Assembly (NCBI RefSeq): GCF_014203535.1
Contig: NZ_JACHJI010000005.1
Span: 310,001 to 374,000, forward strand
Direction of reading: 5' to 3'
DNA length: 64,000 nucleotides
Source of the DNA: Streptomyces griseomycini
Lineage (GTDB): Bacteria; Actinomycetota; Actinomycetes; Streptomycetales; Streptomycetaceae
Both the position numbers and the translations under genes were made by a program. This document shows, piece by piece, positions 35,110 to 44,414 of this stretch (within the stretch, counting starts at the first letter, position 1; each line of letters opens with the position of its first letter). The notes below the pieces were generated by a model that made no database searches, was not told the origin of the DNA, and saw only the letters and a program-made list of their open reading frames with translations.

Positions 35110-35545
35110 TGCTGCGGGTGGCCGCCCCACCGCGACGGGGCCGGGAAGGGTTCGCACGGTTCGTCCGTCCCGGTCGCGGAAGCGGGCGCGCTGTGATCGT
35201 CGAGAATCCGCACGAGTCCGGCACCGGGGCGGAGCACGTGGAGTCCGCCGTGCGCGGGTGAGGCGAGGCGGTCCGTCAGGTACGCGCACCACGTGGCACC
35301 CGGCCTTCACCGGGCGCAACGTGCTCGGGCGGATGCCGTCGCACTCGTCGTGGCGAAGCGTCGAGGCCGGCCGGGCAGCCGGCGGGGAAGGCCCTACGGT
35401 TCGGTGCGTCGGAGCCGGCCGCGTGCACACCGGGAGCACGCACGAAGAGCGGCACCACCTCGTCGGCCGACGCGAGCGCGGCGCGCAGCGGCGGATGGTC
35501 GTGCGGACACAGATCCGAGGTGAACAGGACGACCGCGACGGTCAC
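35110..35545 (-). pseudogene. Decayed DNA photolyase N-terminus
   Basis: From a GTG at 35545 the sequence reads VTVAVVLFTSDL and PPLRAALASADEVVPLFVR, then PNRRAFPAGCPAGLDAS. This is the antenna-binding alpha/beta domain of class I photolyases. It then breaks. A later frame holds LRPGAGLVRILDDHSAP and GTDEPCEPFPAPSRW, a degraded version of the region ending GSDHFAVFTPY...RW. The catalytic FAD domain is absent. It lies 41 bases after the SDR-DUF2867 gene on the same strand, so the two probably once formed an operon. Confidence 0.75.
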
Positions 35546-35586
35546 GCTGGTGCTCCTGACGGGGTGGTGCGCTGTGGACCCGGTTC

Positions 35587-37158
35587 CTACCGGCGCTGTC
35601 CTCCCCCGTGGCGCGACGGGTGGATGCGGCCGGTACCCGACGGGGCCCGGCGGGCGCTCAGGCCCTTCGCGGCGGCCTGGGTGATGTTGCGGGCCATGCC
35701 GCCGAACACGACGGCGTGGAAGGGCGAGACGGCCCACCAGTAGGCGTGGCCGAGCAGACCTCGTGGGTGGAACAGGGCGCGCTGCCGGTAGCGGGTACGG
35801 CCCTCGTCGTCCGTCTCGGCGCACATCTCCAGCCACGCGAGGCCGGGCAACCGCATCTCGGCGCGCAACCGCAGCAGATGGCCCGGCTCGATCTCCTCGA
35901 CGCGCCAGAAGTCCAACGAGTCGCCGACCCGCAGGCGCTCGGCGTCGCGTCGCCCGCGGCGCAGGCCGACGCCGCCGACGAAGCGGTCCAGCCAGCCCCG
36001 CACCGCCCAGGCCAGCGGGAAGGAGTACCAGCCGTTGTCTCCGCCGATGCCCTCGATCACCTTCCACAGCGACTGCCGGGAGGCGTCGACCGTCAGCTGC
36101 CGCTCGTCCTGGTAGAGGCTGCCGCCGGCCCAGTCCGGATCGGTGGGCAGGGGGTCGCTGGGCGCACCCGGGACGGCGGCGGACGACCAGCGGGTGGCGA
36201 CCTGAGCCTCCCGAACCCGCCGCAGGGCCAGGGACAGCGCCTCGTCGAAGGGCAGCGGCCGGCCCGGAGGATCGGGTACGTACCGGGCGATGTCGTGTTC
36301 GTGACAGACCACTTCGTGGCGCAGCGACTCGGTCAACGGCCGGGCGATGGAGGCGGGCACCGGGGTGACGAGTCCGACCCAGTGGCTGGACAGGCGCGGG
36401 GTGAGCACCGGTACGGGCACGATCATCCGGTGGCGAAGTCCGGCGACTGCGGCGTACCGGTCCATCATGTCCCGGTAGGTCAGGACGTCAGGCCCGCCGA
36501 TGTCGAACGTCCGGTCCACGTCGTCCGGCATGACGGCCGAGCCGACGAGGTAGCGCAGCACGTCCCGTACACCGATGGGCTGCGTGCGGGTGTGCACCCA
36601 TCTGGGCGTGACCATGACGGGCAGCCGCTCGGTCAGATAGCGCAGCATCTCGAACGACGCCGAACCCGAGCCGATGACGACCGCCGCCCGCAGCACGGTG
36701 GCGGGGACGGGGGAGTCGAGGAAGACGCGTCCCACCTCGGCCCTGGAGCGCAGGTGCGGTGAGAGGGATTCCTCGGGCACGTTCCGGGGCGTGAGCCCGC
36801 CCAGGTAGACGATCCGCCGCACTCCTGCGGCGTGCGCCTGCTCGGCGAAGACCCGGGCCGCCCGGCGATCGGTGTCCTCGAAACCGGAACCGGTGCCGAG
36901 AGCGTGCACCAGGTAGTACGCGACATCGATCCCGCGCAGGGCGGCGGCGACCGATTCGGCGTCCGTGACGTCCCCCCGGACGGTCTCGGCATCGGCTGCC
37001 CAGGGATGGTCGCGGAGTTTGCCGGGGGAGCGGGCCAGGCACCGGACTCGGTGGCCGGCCTCCAGCAGTTCGGGGACCAGACGGCCCCCTACGTAGCCGG
37101 ACGCCCCGGTCACCAGGCAGTGCAGGCGCTCTGGGGCCGGCTGTCCGTCCATACCCAT
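35587..37158 (-). CDS. SDR (NAD-binding) and DUF2867 fusion protein
   Basis: A 523-residue two-domain protein. Residues 10-250 form an atypical short-chain dehydrogenase/NmrA-like Rossmann domain with VTGASGYVGGRL at 16-27 and GDVTDAESVAAAL. The C-terminal 170 residues are a DUF2867 domain with an SRPBCC-like fold (SLWKVIEGIGGDNGWYSFPL onward). Such fusions are common in actinomycetes, often beside photolyases or cryptochrome-like genes, and this copy has a decayed photolyase directly downstream. Substrate is unknown; a light- or stress-linked role is inferred from context. A GGAAGG sequence precedes the ATG. Confidence 0.88.
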   Translation of the reverse strand: MGMDGQPAPERLHCLVTGASGYVGGRLVPELLEAGHRVRCLARSPGKLRDHPWAADAETVRGDVTDAESVAAALRGIDVAYYLVHALGTGSGFEDTDRRAARVFAEQAHAAGVRRIVYLGGLTPRNVPEESLSPHLRSRAEVGRVFLDSPVPATVLRAAVVIGSGSASFEMLRYLTERLPVMVTPRWVHTRTQPIGVRDVLRYLVGSAVMPDDVDRTFDIGGPDVLTYRDMMDRYAAVAGLRHRMIVPVPVLTPRLSSHWVGLVTPVPASIARPLTESLRHEVVCHEHDIARYVPDPPGRPLPFDEALSLALRRVREAQVATRWSSAAVPGAPSDPLPTDPDWAGGSLYQDERQLTVDASRQSLWKVIEGIGGDNGWYSFPLAWAVRGWLDRFVGGVGLRRGRRDAERLRVGDSLDFWRVEEIEPGHLLRLRAEMRLPGLAWLEMCAETDDEGRTRYRQRALFHPRGLLGHAYWWAVSPFHAVVFGGMARNITQAAAKGLSARRAPSGTGRIHPSRHGGGQRR

Positions 37159-37924
37159 GGTCGCTTCCTTCCGGTGCGCGTTCCGTACCGCCCCTTCCCT
37201 TCGATCATGGCCGTAACAGCGTGACCGCGCCCGTCGCGGCGACGCGGCCGACGGCCGTCACGAGGAGGCGGGGCCCTCCCGGCTCCGGCGCCACCTCGAT
37301 CAGGGACCCGCGCCGCGGCACCGGCTCACGCGGGTCCGCCCGCATCCCGACCACGGCCGTCGTGCCGCTGTTCGGCGGGGCCGCCTGCCGTCCCGCCTCC
37401 AGCACCGCCGGTACGGGCGACCGGACCGGTCGGCCGGCGGACAGAACCGGGCGCCCGGGGCACCGAGACGGGTTCGAGCGGTTTCCGGTTCGCCGTCGTC
37501 CGGCACGCGTGCCCCGGGGCCGCTGCCGCTGACGGGTGGACTCCGTCGTGATCGGCGGGCGGTGCGGCACGTCGGTGACCGTGGGCTCGCCGAGCGGATG
37601 GAAGCGGGACCACCGGCATCGGGCCCTGATGCGACGGGGTCCAGAGGACGCAGGGACACGACGGGCAGCGAAGGGGCGGCCCCCAGCCCGGGATCCCGCC
37701 GGTGCGGCGGAGCTTCGGGGCCTTCGGCACCCGCCACCGCTGCCGGGCGTCGACGCAGCGGCCCGGCCGCGCGGCCGTCCCCGTGGGCCCCGCCCGTCAT
37801 CACACCGTGCATGCGCGCCTCCCGCCGAAGATGTCACGCGGCCCCCGAGCTCATCAGTCCTCACGGGAAACGCTTCGGGAGCGGCCCCGCCCGCGGATGC
37901 GGGACGCACCCGGGACCGGCCCGG
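37159..37924. other. Intergenic region with a possible gene relic
   Basis: 766 bases without a supported gene. On the minus strand, about 37205-37400, the frame reads AVVGMRADPREPVPRRGSLI then EVAPEPGGPRLLVTAVGR and a stop. This resembles a real C-terminus of unknown family, but upstream it dissolves into Arg/Pro-rich noise. I treat it as a possible remnant. Confidence 0.3.
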
Positions 37925-38821
37925 TCAACCGGATGCAGGACCAGGGTCGCGGGCGGCCCGGTCGGCCTGCCCGCCGGCGCCGAGCAGCCCCGTGGCCTCG
38001 AAGGGCTCCACGGCGTCGAGACGGGGCAGTTCCCGTCGCGAGAGCAGGGTGACCACGGGTGGCATCGCCGCGCGCACCAGCTGGGTCGACCGCAGCCAGC
38101 GGGGCACGTAGACGGTCGGCCGGCGCCGTTCGATCGCGTCGACCAGTCGTCTCGCCACGTACGCCGCGGGATACACCCGCCGCGCCGGCGGCGGCATGTG
38201 TCCCCGCAGCTCCCGCAGCACCGCGTGCGCGTCGGCGTCCCGGACCATGTCGGTGTCCGTCCAGTTGATGTAGGCGATGCCCACCCCCACGTGACGGTGG
38301 GCCACTTCCGCCCGCAGGGAGTGGGCGAAGGACTCGACGCCCGCCTTCGACGCGCAGTAGGCGCTCATCATCGGCGCGGCACCGATGGACGCGAGCGACG
38401 CGACCTGGAGGAAGTAGCCGCGGGTGCCGAACAGGTCCTTCATGAAGGTCCGGGCGGTGGTGGCGCTGCCCAGCAGGTTCACCTCGATCACCCGGCGCCA
38501 GACCGCGGGGTCCGACTCGGCGAACGGGCCGCCCTCGGCGACTCCCGCGTTGGCGATCACGATGGAAGGAGGCCCGAGCCGCGCACGGACGTCCGCTCCC
38601 ACCCGGGCCATGCGCCGGTCGTCCGTGACATCGACCTCCCAGCACTCGCAGTCCCCCTGCAGGGAGTCCCTCACACGAGCCAGAGTGCGCTCCTCACGGC
38701 CCAGCAGCGCCACCTTCGCGCCCCGGCCGGCCAGATCCCTGACCGTGGCCTCCCCCAGACCGCGCGCCGCGCCGGTCACGACGGCGGTCCGACCGTGCAG
38801 TGGGCTCCGTGCGACCCGCAT
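37925..38821 (-). CDS. Short-chain dehydrogenase/reductase
   Basis: A 298-residue classical SDR. The cofactor motif TGAARGLG is at 16-23, NAG at 90-92, and the catalytic Ser and YxxxK lie in SAYCASKAG near residue 158. The C-terminal 60 residues extend past the usual 250-residue core, giving a helix that could attach to membrane or close the active site, as in some retinol-dehydrogenase-like SDRs. Substrate is unknown. It follows a strong terminator behind the MMPL gene, so it has its own promoter. Confidence 0.88.
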   Translation of the reverse strand: MRVARSPLHGRTAVVTGAARGLGEATVRDLAGRGAKVALLGREERTLARVRDSLQGDCECWEVDVTDDRRMARVGADVRARLGPPSIVIANAGVAEGGPFAESDPAVWRRVIEVNLLGSATTARTFMKDLFGTRGYFLQVASLASIGAAPMMSAYCASKAGVESFAHSLRAEVAHRHVGVGIAYINWTDTDMVRDADAHAVLRELRGHMPPPARRVYPAAYVARRLVDAIERRRPTVYVPRWLRSTQLVRAAMPPVVTLLSRRELPRLDAVEPFEATGLLGAGGQADRAARDPGPASG

Positions 38822-38850
38822 GGAACGGCTCCTCTCCGTGATTCCGAGAT

Positions 38851-38893
38851 GCCGAAGGCCCGGCCCACGCTAGACGCGGGCCGGGCCTTCGGC
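38851..38893 (-). terminator. 16-bp-stem hairpin after the MMPL gene
   Basis: GCCGAAGGCCCGGCCC (38851-38866) and its exact reverse complement (38878-38893) flank an 11-base loop. It begins 14 bases after the MMPL stop codon and 30 bases before the next leftward gene, so it should insulate the SDR from pump transcription. Confidence 0.8.
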
Positions 38894-38906
38894 ACGTCGG
38901 CCGCAG

Positions 38907-41036
38907 CTACGCCGAGTGCTGCTCGGCGGGCTGCTCCGGCCCCACCGGACGGCCGCCGCCGCGGGCCAGGGCACTGGGCCACCAGATCCGGGGCCCGATG
39001 TCGATCACGAGCGCGGGTACCAGCAGCGAGCGGACCACGAGCGTGTCGAGCAGTACTCCGAACGCCACGATGAAGGCGATCTGCACCAGGAACGCCAACG
39101 GGATGACCATCAGGGCCGCGAACGTGGCGGCCAGCACCACACCCGCGGAGGTGATCACCCCGCCGGTCGTGGTCAGTCCGCGCAGCACGCCCTGCCGCGA
39201 GCCGTGCACGAGCGCTTCCTCACGCACCCGGGACATCAGGAAGATGTTGTAGTCGACGCCGAGAGCCACCAGGAACACGAATCCGTACAGCGGGACGGAC
39301 GCGTCCGTCCCGCCGAACCCGAGGAGATGCTCGAACACGAGCGCCGAGACTCCCAGCGTCGCCAGGAAGTTGAGCGCGACCGTCGCCACGAGCAGCACCG
39401 GCACGAAGAGCGAGCGCAGCAGGAGGACCAGGATCAGCAGGATGATGACGAGCACGACGGGAACGATCACCGTACGGTCATGAGCGGCGGTCTGCTGGGT
39501 GTCGTACTGCTGCGCCGTGTACCCGCCGACCAGGGCGTCGGCCCCCGGGACGTCGTGCACGTTCTCGCGCAACCGCTCGATGGTCTCCTTGGCCGCGTCG
39601 CTGTCCGCCGCCGCGTCCAGCGTGGCGTCGACGAGGACACGCCCGTCGGCGACCTGCGGCTCACCGGTCCCCGGCCGTCCCGAGGCGGAGACCGCGCCCG
39701 CCGACGCCACGCCCTCGGTGTCCTTCGCGGCGGTCGTCACCGCGTCGGCACGATCGGCGTCGGCGATGATGACGGCAGGGTTTCCCGACCCGCCGGGGAA
39801 GTGCTCGCTGATCGTCTCCTGGGCTGCGACGGAGGGAGCGTCGTTCACGAAGATCTCGTCGAGCGGGACGCCCTTGGCGGACAGCGTGGGAGAGAAGGCC
39901 GCGAGGGCCGCGAGGGCGAGCCCGGTCACGACCCAGGTCAGGCGCGGACGTGCGTCCACTCGCGCGGCGACTCGACGCCACACCGCGTGGCCCTCCGCGG
40001 AGGCGTCCGACGGCTTCGGGCGGGAGGGCCAGTAGGCGGTACGGCCCAGCAGGGCCAGCACGGCCGGCAGGAAGGTGAGCGTGGTGAGGACGGCGCACAC
40101 GATGCCGATGGCGCCCACCGGTCCGAGGGCACGGTTGTTCGTGAGGTCACTGGCGAGCAGGGCCAGCAGCCCGAGCGCCACAGTGGCGGCGCTTGCGGTG
40201 ATGGCGCCGAACGAGCGCCGCACCGCCGCCACGGCGGCCGCGGCCCGGTCCCCGCGCGCGGCGAGCTCCTCGCGGAAGCGGGCGGCCAGCAGCAGGGCGT
40301 AGTCGGTCGCCGCGCCGATCACCAGGATGGACAGGATGCCCTGCACCTGGCCGTCGACGCGGACCACGTCCCGCTCCGCCAACGCGTAGACCACGGCACA
40401 GGCCAGTCCCAGGGCGAAGACGGAGCCGAGGATGATCAGGAACGGCAGCAGGACGCTGCGATAGACGAGCAGGAGGATCACCAGCACGGCGGCGAGCGCC
40501 ACACCCAGCAGCAGGCCGTCGATGCCCGCGAACGCGTCCGACAGATCCGCCTGGCTCGCCGCCGGGCCGGCGATCTGCGCCTCGCTGTCCGGAACGTTCT
40601 GCGCCGCCGCACGGACCTCGTCGAGGACTGCGGGCAGCTCTTCGCCCAGGTCGGGCTCGAGTTGGACGACGGCCTGGAGAGCCCGGCCGTCGTCGGAGAG
40701 CAGGGCGGGTGACGGCCGGCCGACGACACCGGTGCTTCCGACGAGCGTGCCGACGGAGTCGGTGGCGGCAGCCCGCTGTGCCTCGGTGACCCGGTTCCCG
40801 TCCGCCGTCCAGACCACGATCGCCGGCAGCGTCTCGGACTGGTCGAACGCCTCACGGGCCTCGAGCACCTTCGTGGACTCGGCGCTCTGCGGCAGGAACG
40901 CGGCCTGGTCGTTGGTGGCCACCTCGCCCAGCTTGCCCGCGTACGGTCCGAGCGTTCCGCCCACCCCCAGCCAGACCAGCAGCAGGACGAGGGGTACGAG
41001 CCATCGGGCCCAGGACGGTGCGGTTCTCATGAGCAT
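38907..41036 (-). CDS. MMPL/RND-type membrane transporter
   Basis: A 709-residue inner-membrane exporter of the MMPL family, with an N-terminal helix, a large periplasmic-side loop, six membrane segments, a second loop (residues 390-510) and a second six-helix bundle. The motifs ATDYALLLAARFREEL and GVDYNIFLMSRVREEAL carry the paired aspartate-tyrosine signature used for proton coupling. MMPL proteins export lipids, siderophores or drugs. A MarR regulator is divergently transcribed 67 bases away with a palindrome between, so drug- or lipid-inducible expression is likely. A second ATG two codons in (41030) is an alternative start. Confidence 0.92.
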   Translation of the reverse strand: MLMRTAPSWARWLVPLVLLLVWLGVGGTLGPYAGKLGEVATNDQAAFLPQSAESTKVLEAREAFDQSETLPAIVVWTADGNRVTEAQRAAATDSVGTLVGSTGVVGRPSPALLSDDGRALQAVVQLEPDLGEELPAVLDEVRAAAQNVPDSEAQIAGPAASQADLSDAFAGIDGLLLGVALAAVLVILLLVYRSVLLPFLIILGSVFALGLACAVVYALAERDVVRVDGQVQGILSILVIGAATDYALLLAARFREELAARGDRAAAAVAAVRRSFGAITASAATVALGLLALLASDLTNNRALGPVGAIGIVCAVLTTLTFLPAVLALLGRTAYWPSRPKPSDASAEGHAVWRRVAARVDARPRLTWVVTGLALAALAAFSPTLSAKGVPLDEIFVNDAPSVAAQETISEHFPGGSGNPAVIIADADRADAVTTAAKDTEGVASAGAVSASGRPGTGEPQVADGRVLVDATLDAAADSDAAKETIERLRENVHDVPGADALVGGYTAQQYDTQQTAAHDRTVIVPVVLVIILLILVLLLRSLFVPVLLVATVALNFLATLGVSALVFEHLLGFGGTDASVPLYGFVFLVALGVDYNIFLMSRVREEALVHGSRQGVLRGLTTTGGVITSAGVVLAATFAALMVIPLAFLVQIAFIVAFGVLLDTLVVRSLLVPALVIDIGPRIWWPSALARGGGRPVGPEQPAEQHSA

Positions 41037-41065
41037 CCCAGCAGTGGAGGAAGTGAGTCGACGAG

Positions 41066-41097
41066 TAAATATCTCAATCGTTGAGTTACTTTATAGT
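41066..41097. promoter_or_regulatory. Palindromic operator and promoters between MMPL pump and MarR gene
   Basis: TATCTCAA-TCG-TTGAGTTA (41070-41088) is a near-perfect inverted repeat in a short AT-rich island. TATAGT at 41092-41097 is a good -10 box for the MarR gene. Read leftward, TATTTA at 41066-41071 can serve the pump. A repressor dimer here would block both promoters. Confidence 0.7.
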
Positions 41098-41103
41098 AGA
41101 GCC

Positions 41104-41607
41104 ATGAGTGGCTCATCCACCCCTCCGGTACCCCTTCCGGGAGACGACCCGACGGGGTTGAAGTCGTTCGCCGTCCTGCTGCGCCGGATGAACGGTGAGT
41201 TCAACCGCGTCGCCCGCGAGTTCGCCCAGGCACAGGGTCTGCACCCCACCGACGTCCAGGCCCTGGTCGCGGTCCTGGACGCCGATCCGGACGGTACGGG
41301 CGAGCTCATGACCCCCGGCCGGCTGAGCGGACAGCTCAACCTCACGTCGGGTGCGGTCACCGCGTGCGTCGACAGGCTGGAGAGGGCCGGGCACATCCGC
41401 CGGGTCAGGGCAGCCGACGACCGTCGTGTGGTCCATCTGTGCTTCGCGGAGGCAGCCAGGGGACTGATCAGGGACTGCTTCCGGCCGCTTGCGCGAGGCA
41501 CCGATCTCGCACGGGGCCGCTTCACGCCCGAGGAGCTCACGGTGATCGTCCGGTTCCTCGCGGAGACGAACCGGGAGCGGGTCCTGTCGCGCCGCGACCG
41601 GGGCTGA
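41104..41607 (+). CDS. MarR-family transcription regulator
   Basis: A 167-residue winged-helix regulator. LRRMNGEFNRVAREFAQAQG is the dimerisation helix, GRLSGQLNLTSGAVTACVDR the recognition helix and VRAADDRRVVHLCF the wing. It presumably represses itself and the divergent MMPL pump by binding the palindrome at 41070-41088. The ATG starts 7 bases after a -10 box and has no ribosome-binding site, so the mRNA may be leaderless. The much longer open frame upstream is a shadow of the pump gene. Confidence 0.9.
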   Translation: MSGSSTPPVPLPGDDPTGLKSFAVLLRRMNGEFNRVAREFAQAQGLHPTDVQALVAVLDADPDGTGELMTPGRLSGQLNLTSGAVTACVDRLERAGHIRRVRAADDRRVVHLCFAEAARGLIRDCFRPLARGTDLARGRFTPEELTVIVRFLAETNRERVLSRRDRG

Positions 41608-41886
41608 GGTTCCCCGGCCGGGCGGCGCCGTCCGTGACCGGCTGACCCCGGCGAAACAGCGGCATGGGGCCGCGAGACGAACTCCCTGTCGACCACCATC
41701 TCGTGACCGTCTACGGCTACGGCACCGGATCTCCTTGTCCAGCCGCTCCCGCGGGTCGTTCGACCACCTCTTCGGCAAGGCCGAACGCCCACGCTGTGCC
41801 GGCGTGTTCAGCAACGCGGGCGAGTACGCATCCGCCGACCGCCCCGTTCTGCGGTGGGCCGGGACGAACCGGAAGTGAGCGGGGGC

Positions 41887-42010
41887 TCAGGAGCGGAGCC
41901 ACAGGCGGATCGCGGTGACGGTCACCGTGCCGTGGAAGACGCAAGCCCTTCCGTCGAATCGAGTGGCCGCGGCGCGGAAGCCTTCGAGGGCGTCGATCGC
42001 CCGTTCGGCC
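41887..42010 (-). pseudogene. C-terminal remnant of an IS5-like transposase
   Basis: The frame ends ERAIDALEGFRAAATRFDGR followed by ACVFHGTVTVTAIRLWLRS and a stop. This is the closing segment of IS5-group DDE transposases (compare the usual VERAFNxLKxFRAVATRYDKR...FHGTVxVAxIRLWLR). Nothing upstream of about 42010 remains in frame, and the 41608-41886 stretch on its left holds no gene. Confidence 0.7.
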
Positions 42011-42346
42011 TCGCCCCAGCACTGCGTCGGGACGCTGCCGGCATACGATGCCTTCGATGAGCCGGATGTGACGGCCGAACTCGTCGAGTGCCGTGTCGCC
42101 CGGTCTGTCGACGCCCGCCGTGAGCAGCGGCACCGCACGGTATGCGCACCACAGCCTCGAGACCCTCCGGACCGGAACAGGGCCTGAGGTGGACGCAGTC
42201 AGGGTCGATGTTCCCGTTCGCAGCGGCGTTCAGGCCGGCGGCCTGCCCGCTGTGCAGCAGGAAGTCCGGTGCGGCCACCAGCCGGTAGTCGGTGCGCATG
42301 ACCCGGGTCATGGCGAAAGGCCATGCCCGCGCGGATGTCGTCATGG

Positions 42347-42932
42347 TCACGCCCTGTTCGAGAGTCGGGAGCCAGGATGCGCGCGCTCGAAGTCCGCGAG
42401 GAGCGGCTCGAGTGCTTCGACGAGGTGCTTCATGGCTTCCCGGTTGCCGGCGATCTTCTCCGCTTGGGCTCGATGCCTGGTCCGGTCGGTCTCCAGGCGA
42501 CCCTCGTACACGTTGAGCCGCGCGTCGGCCCAGACGCTGAGGCTGTCGAGGGTGCCCCCGCCCAGCCCTGCGAGCACCGATCGGGTGGCGGTGCGCTCGA
42601 GCAGCACCTTCTTCGCCGCGGGGAGCAGGCCGGCGGCGTGCCGGAGTCTGGCAGGGAGGCGACCGCGGTGCTCCAGTTCCTTGTCCGGAGGGGGTCGGGC
42701 AGGAGTCGTGAGGCCTGCCCGAAAAGGTCGGGCAGCACCGCGGCGAAAGGGATCTCGACGTTGAGCGGGTGCGGTTTCGCCCCGGAACGTGTCCGGGACG
42801 TGGTGAGGCGGCGGTGAACGGGGTGAAGGCGGCCAGGAGCGTCCGGCCGCCCGGACGGGGACGACCAGCGGCGAGCACGGCGGCAGCCCCGACCACCAAG
42901 GCCCTCTCGGCGTCGCTGAACACGTTGGTCAC
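42347..42932 (-). pseudogene. Frameshifted small gene of unknown family
   Basis: Three protein-like blocks lie in order on the minus strand in different frames. They are TNVFSDAERALVVGAAAVLA from 42932, then HPLNVEIPFAAVLPDLFGQA, then LLERTATRSVLAGLGGGTLD through NREAMKHLVEALEPLLADFE to a stop at 42347. Together they would make a helical protein of about 190 residues. I do not recognise it. The last 86 codons alone form an open frame from an internal ATG-like start at 42607. Base-calling errors could also explain the shifts. Confidence 0.5.
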
Positions 42933-43096
42933 ACGGAAGACCGGCCTCGCCGGTCAACCGGAGACCACTCATGTCGATCTTGTGCAGCTTTGCGGTCGAC
43001 AGCATGAAACCCGGACGAGGCCGACCATCTCGCTGCGTGGCACCCGCCGACTCCGTGATAGCACGGGGTGAGCAGACAGAAAGGGCCTACGACCTC

Positions 43097-43750
43097 ATGG
43101 GTATCTTCAGCCGCCGCCAGACAGCCGTCATCGAACCGACGCCGGCTGCCGGTACCAGCACGCCCACTGCGGAGGCCTGGAGCACCGGTGTCGCGCTGGA
43201 TCCTGCACTGCGAGCGCTGACCGGGAGGTGGACCATCGACCGCCCGCACAGCCGCATCGGGTTCTCCGTCCGGCACGCGATGGTGACGACGGTGCGGGGG
43301 GCCTTCACCGACTACGACAGCACGCTGTACTTCGACGGAGCGCGGCCCTCCGAGTCGAGGGCCGAACTGGTCATCCGGGTCGCCAGCGTCGACACGGGCG
43401 TGGAACAACGGGACGCGCACCTCATCGGCGCCGACTTCTTCGACGTGCGGCGCTACCCGGAGATGGTGTTCCGCAGCACCTCCACCGTCCACGAGGGCGG
43501 GGAGAGCTTCCGCATGACGGGAGACCTGACCATCCGTGACGTCACCCGGCCCGTCGACCTGCAACTCGACTACCTCGGCTCGGTCCTCGATCCGTTCGGG
43601 TACGAACGGGCCGGCTTCGACGGCACCACCACCATCGACCGCACCGAATGGGGCCTGGTCTACAACCAGCGCCTCAAGAACGGCGGCGCCATGGTGAGCG
43701 AGAAGGTCCGGTTGCAGTTCGACATCTCCGCGATCCGGTCCACGTCCTAG
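43097..43750 (+). CDS. YceI-family protein
   Basis: A 217-residue YceI-like lipocalin-fold protein. The signature TGRWTIDRPHSRIGFSVRHA opens the domain near residue 35. DVRRYPEMVFRSTS and TIRDVTRPVDLQLDYLG follow, ending in GLVYNQ and VRLQFDISA. Family members bind isoprenoid or other lipid chains, usually in the periplasm. Here there is no signal peptide, only a 30-residue polar N-terminus, so it is probably cytosolic, as in other Streptomyces copies. The ATG at 43097 is preferred over an upstream open frame because the domain begins soon after. It is a single gene flanked by IS debris. Confidence 0.88.
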   Translation: MGIFSRRQTAVIEPTPAAGTSTPTAEAWSTGVALDPALRALTGRWTIDRPHSRIGFSVRHAMVTTVRGAFTDYDSTLYFDGARPSESRAELVIRVASVDTGVEQRDAHLIGADFFDVRRYPEMVFRSTSTVHEGGESFRMTGDLTIRDVTRPVDLQLDYLGSVLDPFGYERAGFDGTTTIDRTEWGLVYNQRLKNGGAMVSEKVRLQFDISAIRSTS

Positions 43751-43879
43751 CTCCCCAGGAGACGTGTTCGCCCGAGGAATCCCGCGGACCACCGTCATGG
43801 CGATCGCGGCGCACCGAGCCGCGATCTGCCGGTCCGCGCCGCCGCCCTCGGTGCCGACGAGTGGGTTCCTCGTGGGGAG

Positions 43880-43968
43880 CCGGTTGCCGACGGGCGGCCG
43901 TGATGTGCCCCGGATGCGAGGAGTTCGAGGACCTCGCACCGGAACCCGGCCGGGTAACCGCGGGGCAC
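43880..43968 (-). pseudogene. Remnant of an IS3-type transposase OrfA start
   Basis: A GTG at 43968 with an ideal AAGGAGG ribosome-binding site opens PRGYPAGFRCEVLELLASG, the start of IS3-family helix-turn-helix proteins (usually YPxEFRRKVLDLLxxG). The similarity then ends. The surviving translation signals make the origin clear even though only about 20 codons match. Confidence 0.6.
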
Positions 43969-44414
43969 GGAAGCCTCCTTGAGTGTCTGGAGCCTCAGCT
44001 GTCCAGCAAGGTGACTGCATTGGAACCGGGGCGCGTCACAGCCTCCACCAATTGCGGAGCGGTTCATTCCGGGGTGGCCGCGGTGGGCCGGCCGGTTCGG
44101 CTTGCGGCGAGATGTTCGCGCACCGGCACACGCCGTCCGTGGCCCGGAGCCGTGGCCTTCGCGCCCGACTCGCGGGGGAGTGCGGTCCGGCACGGATGAG
44201 GCGGTGACCGGTGGTGGAGGCGTCCGCCAGGATCTGGACGCGGCCGTCGAGGAACGCACCGGCCGCGGCGTGCAGGTCATGGGTCCTCCTGCCGGTCGCC
44301 GGGTTGCGGGTCCGGTGCGGCGTTCGCCGACGAACCCGCAGGGGACCGCGTGGTCGTGGTGCCGTCCGTTGCTGGTGGTGCACGGCCGAGAGTGCCACTG
44401 CCTGCCGGACGTGC
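43969..44414. other. Intergenic region, no supported gene
   Basis: 446 bases between the IS3 remnant and the antiporter. Frames on both strands are Arg/Pro-rich without family patterns. It is probably more decayed mobile-element sequence. Confidence 0.35.

Noticed and set aside
35276..36067. A 263-codon frame spanning the SDR-DUF2867 3' end and the photolyase relic
   Set aside because: Only its last part (from 35545) is photolyase-like; the rest is a shadow of the SDR-DUF2867 gene.
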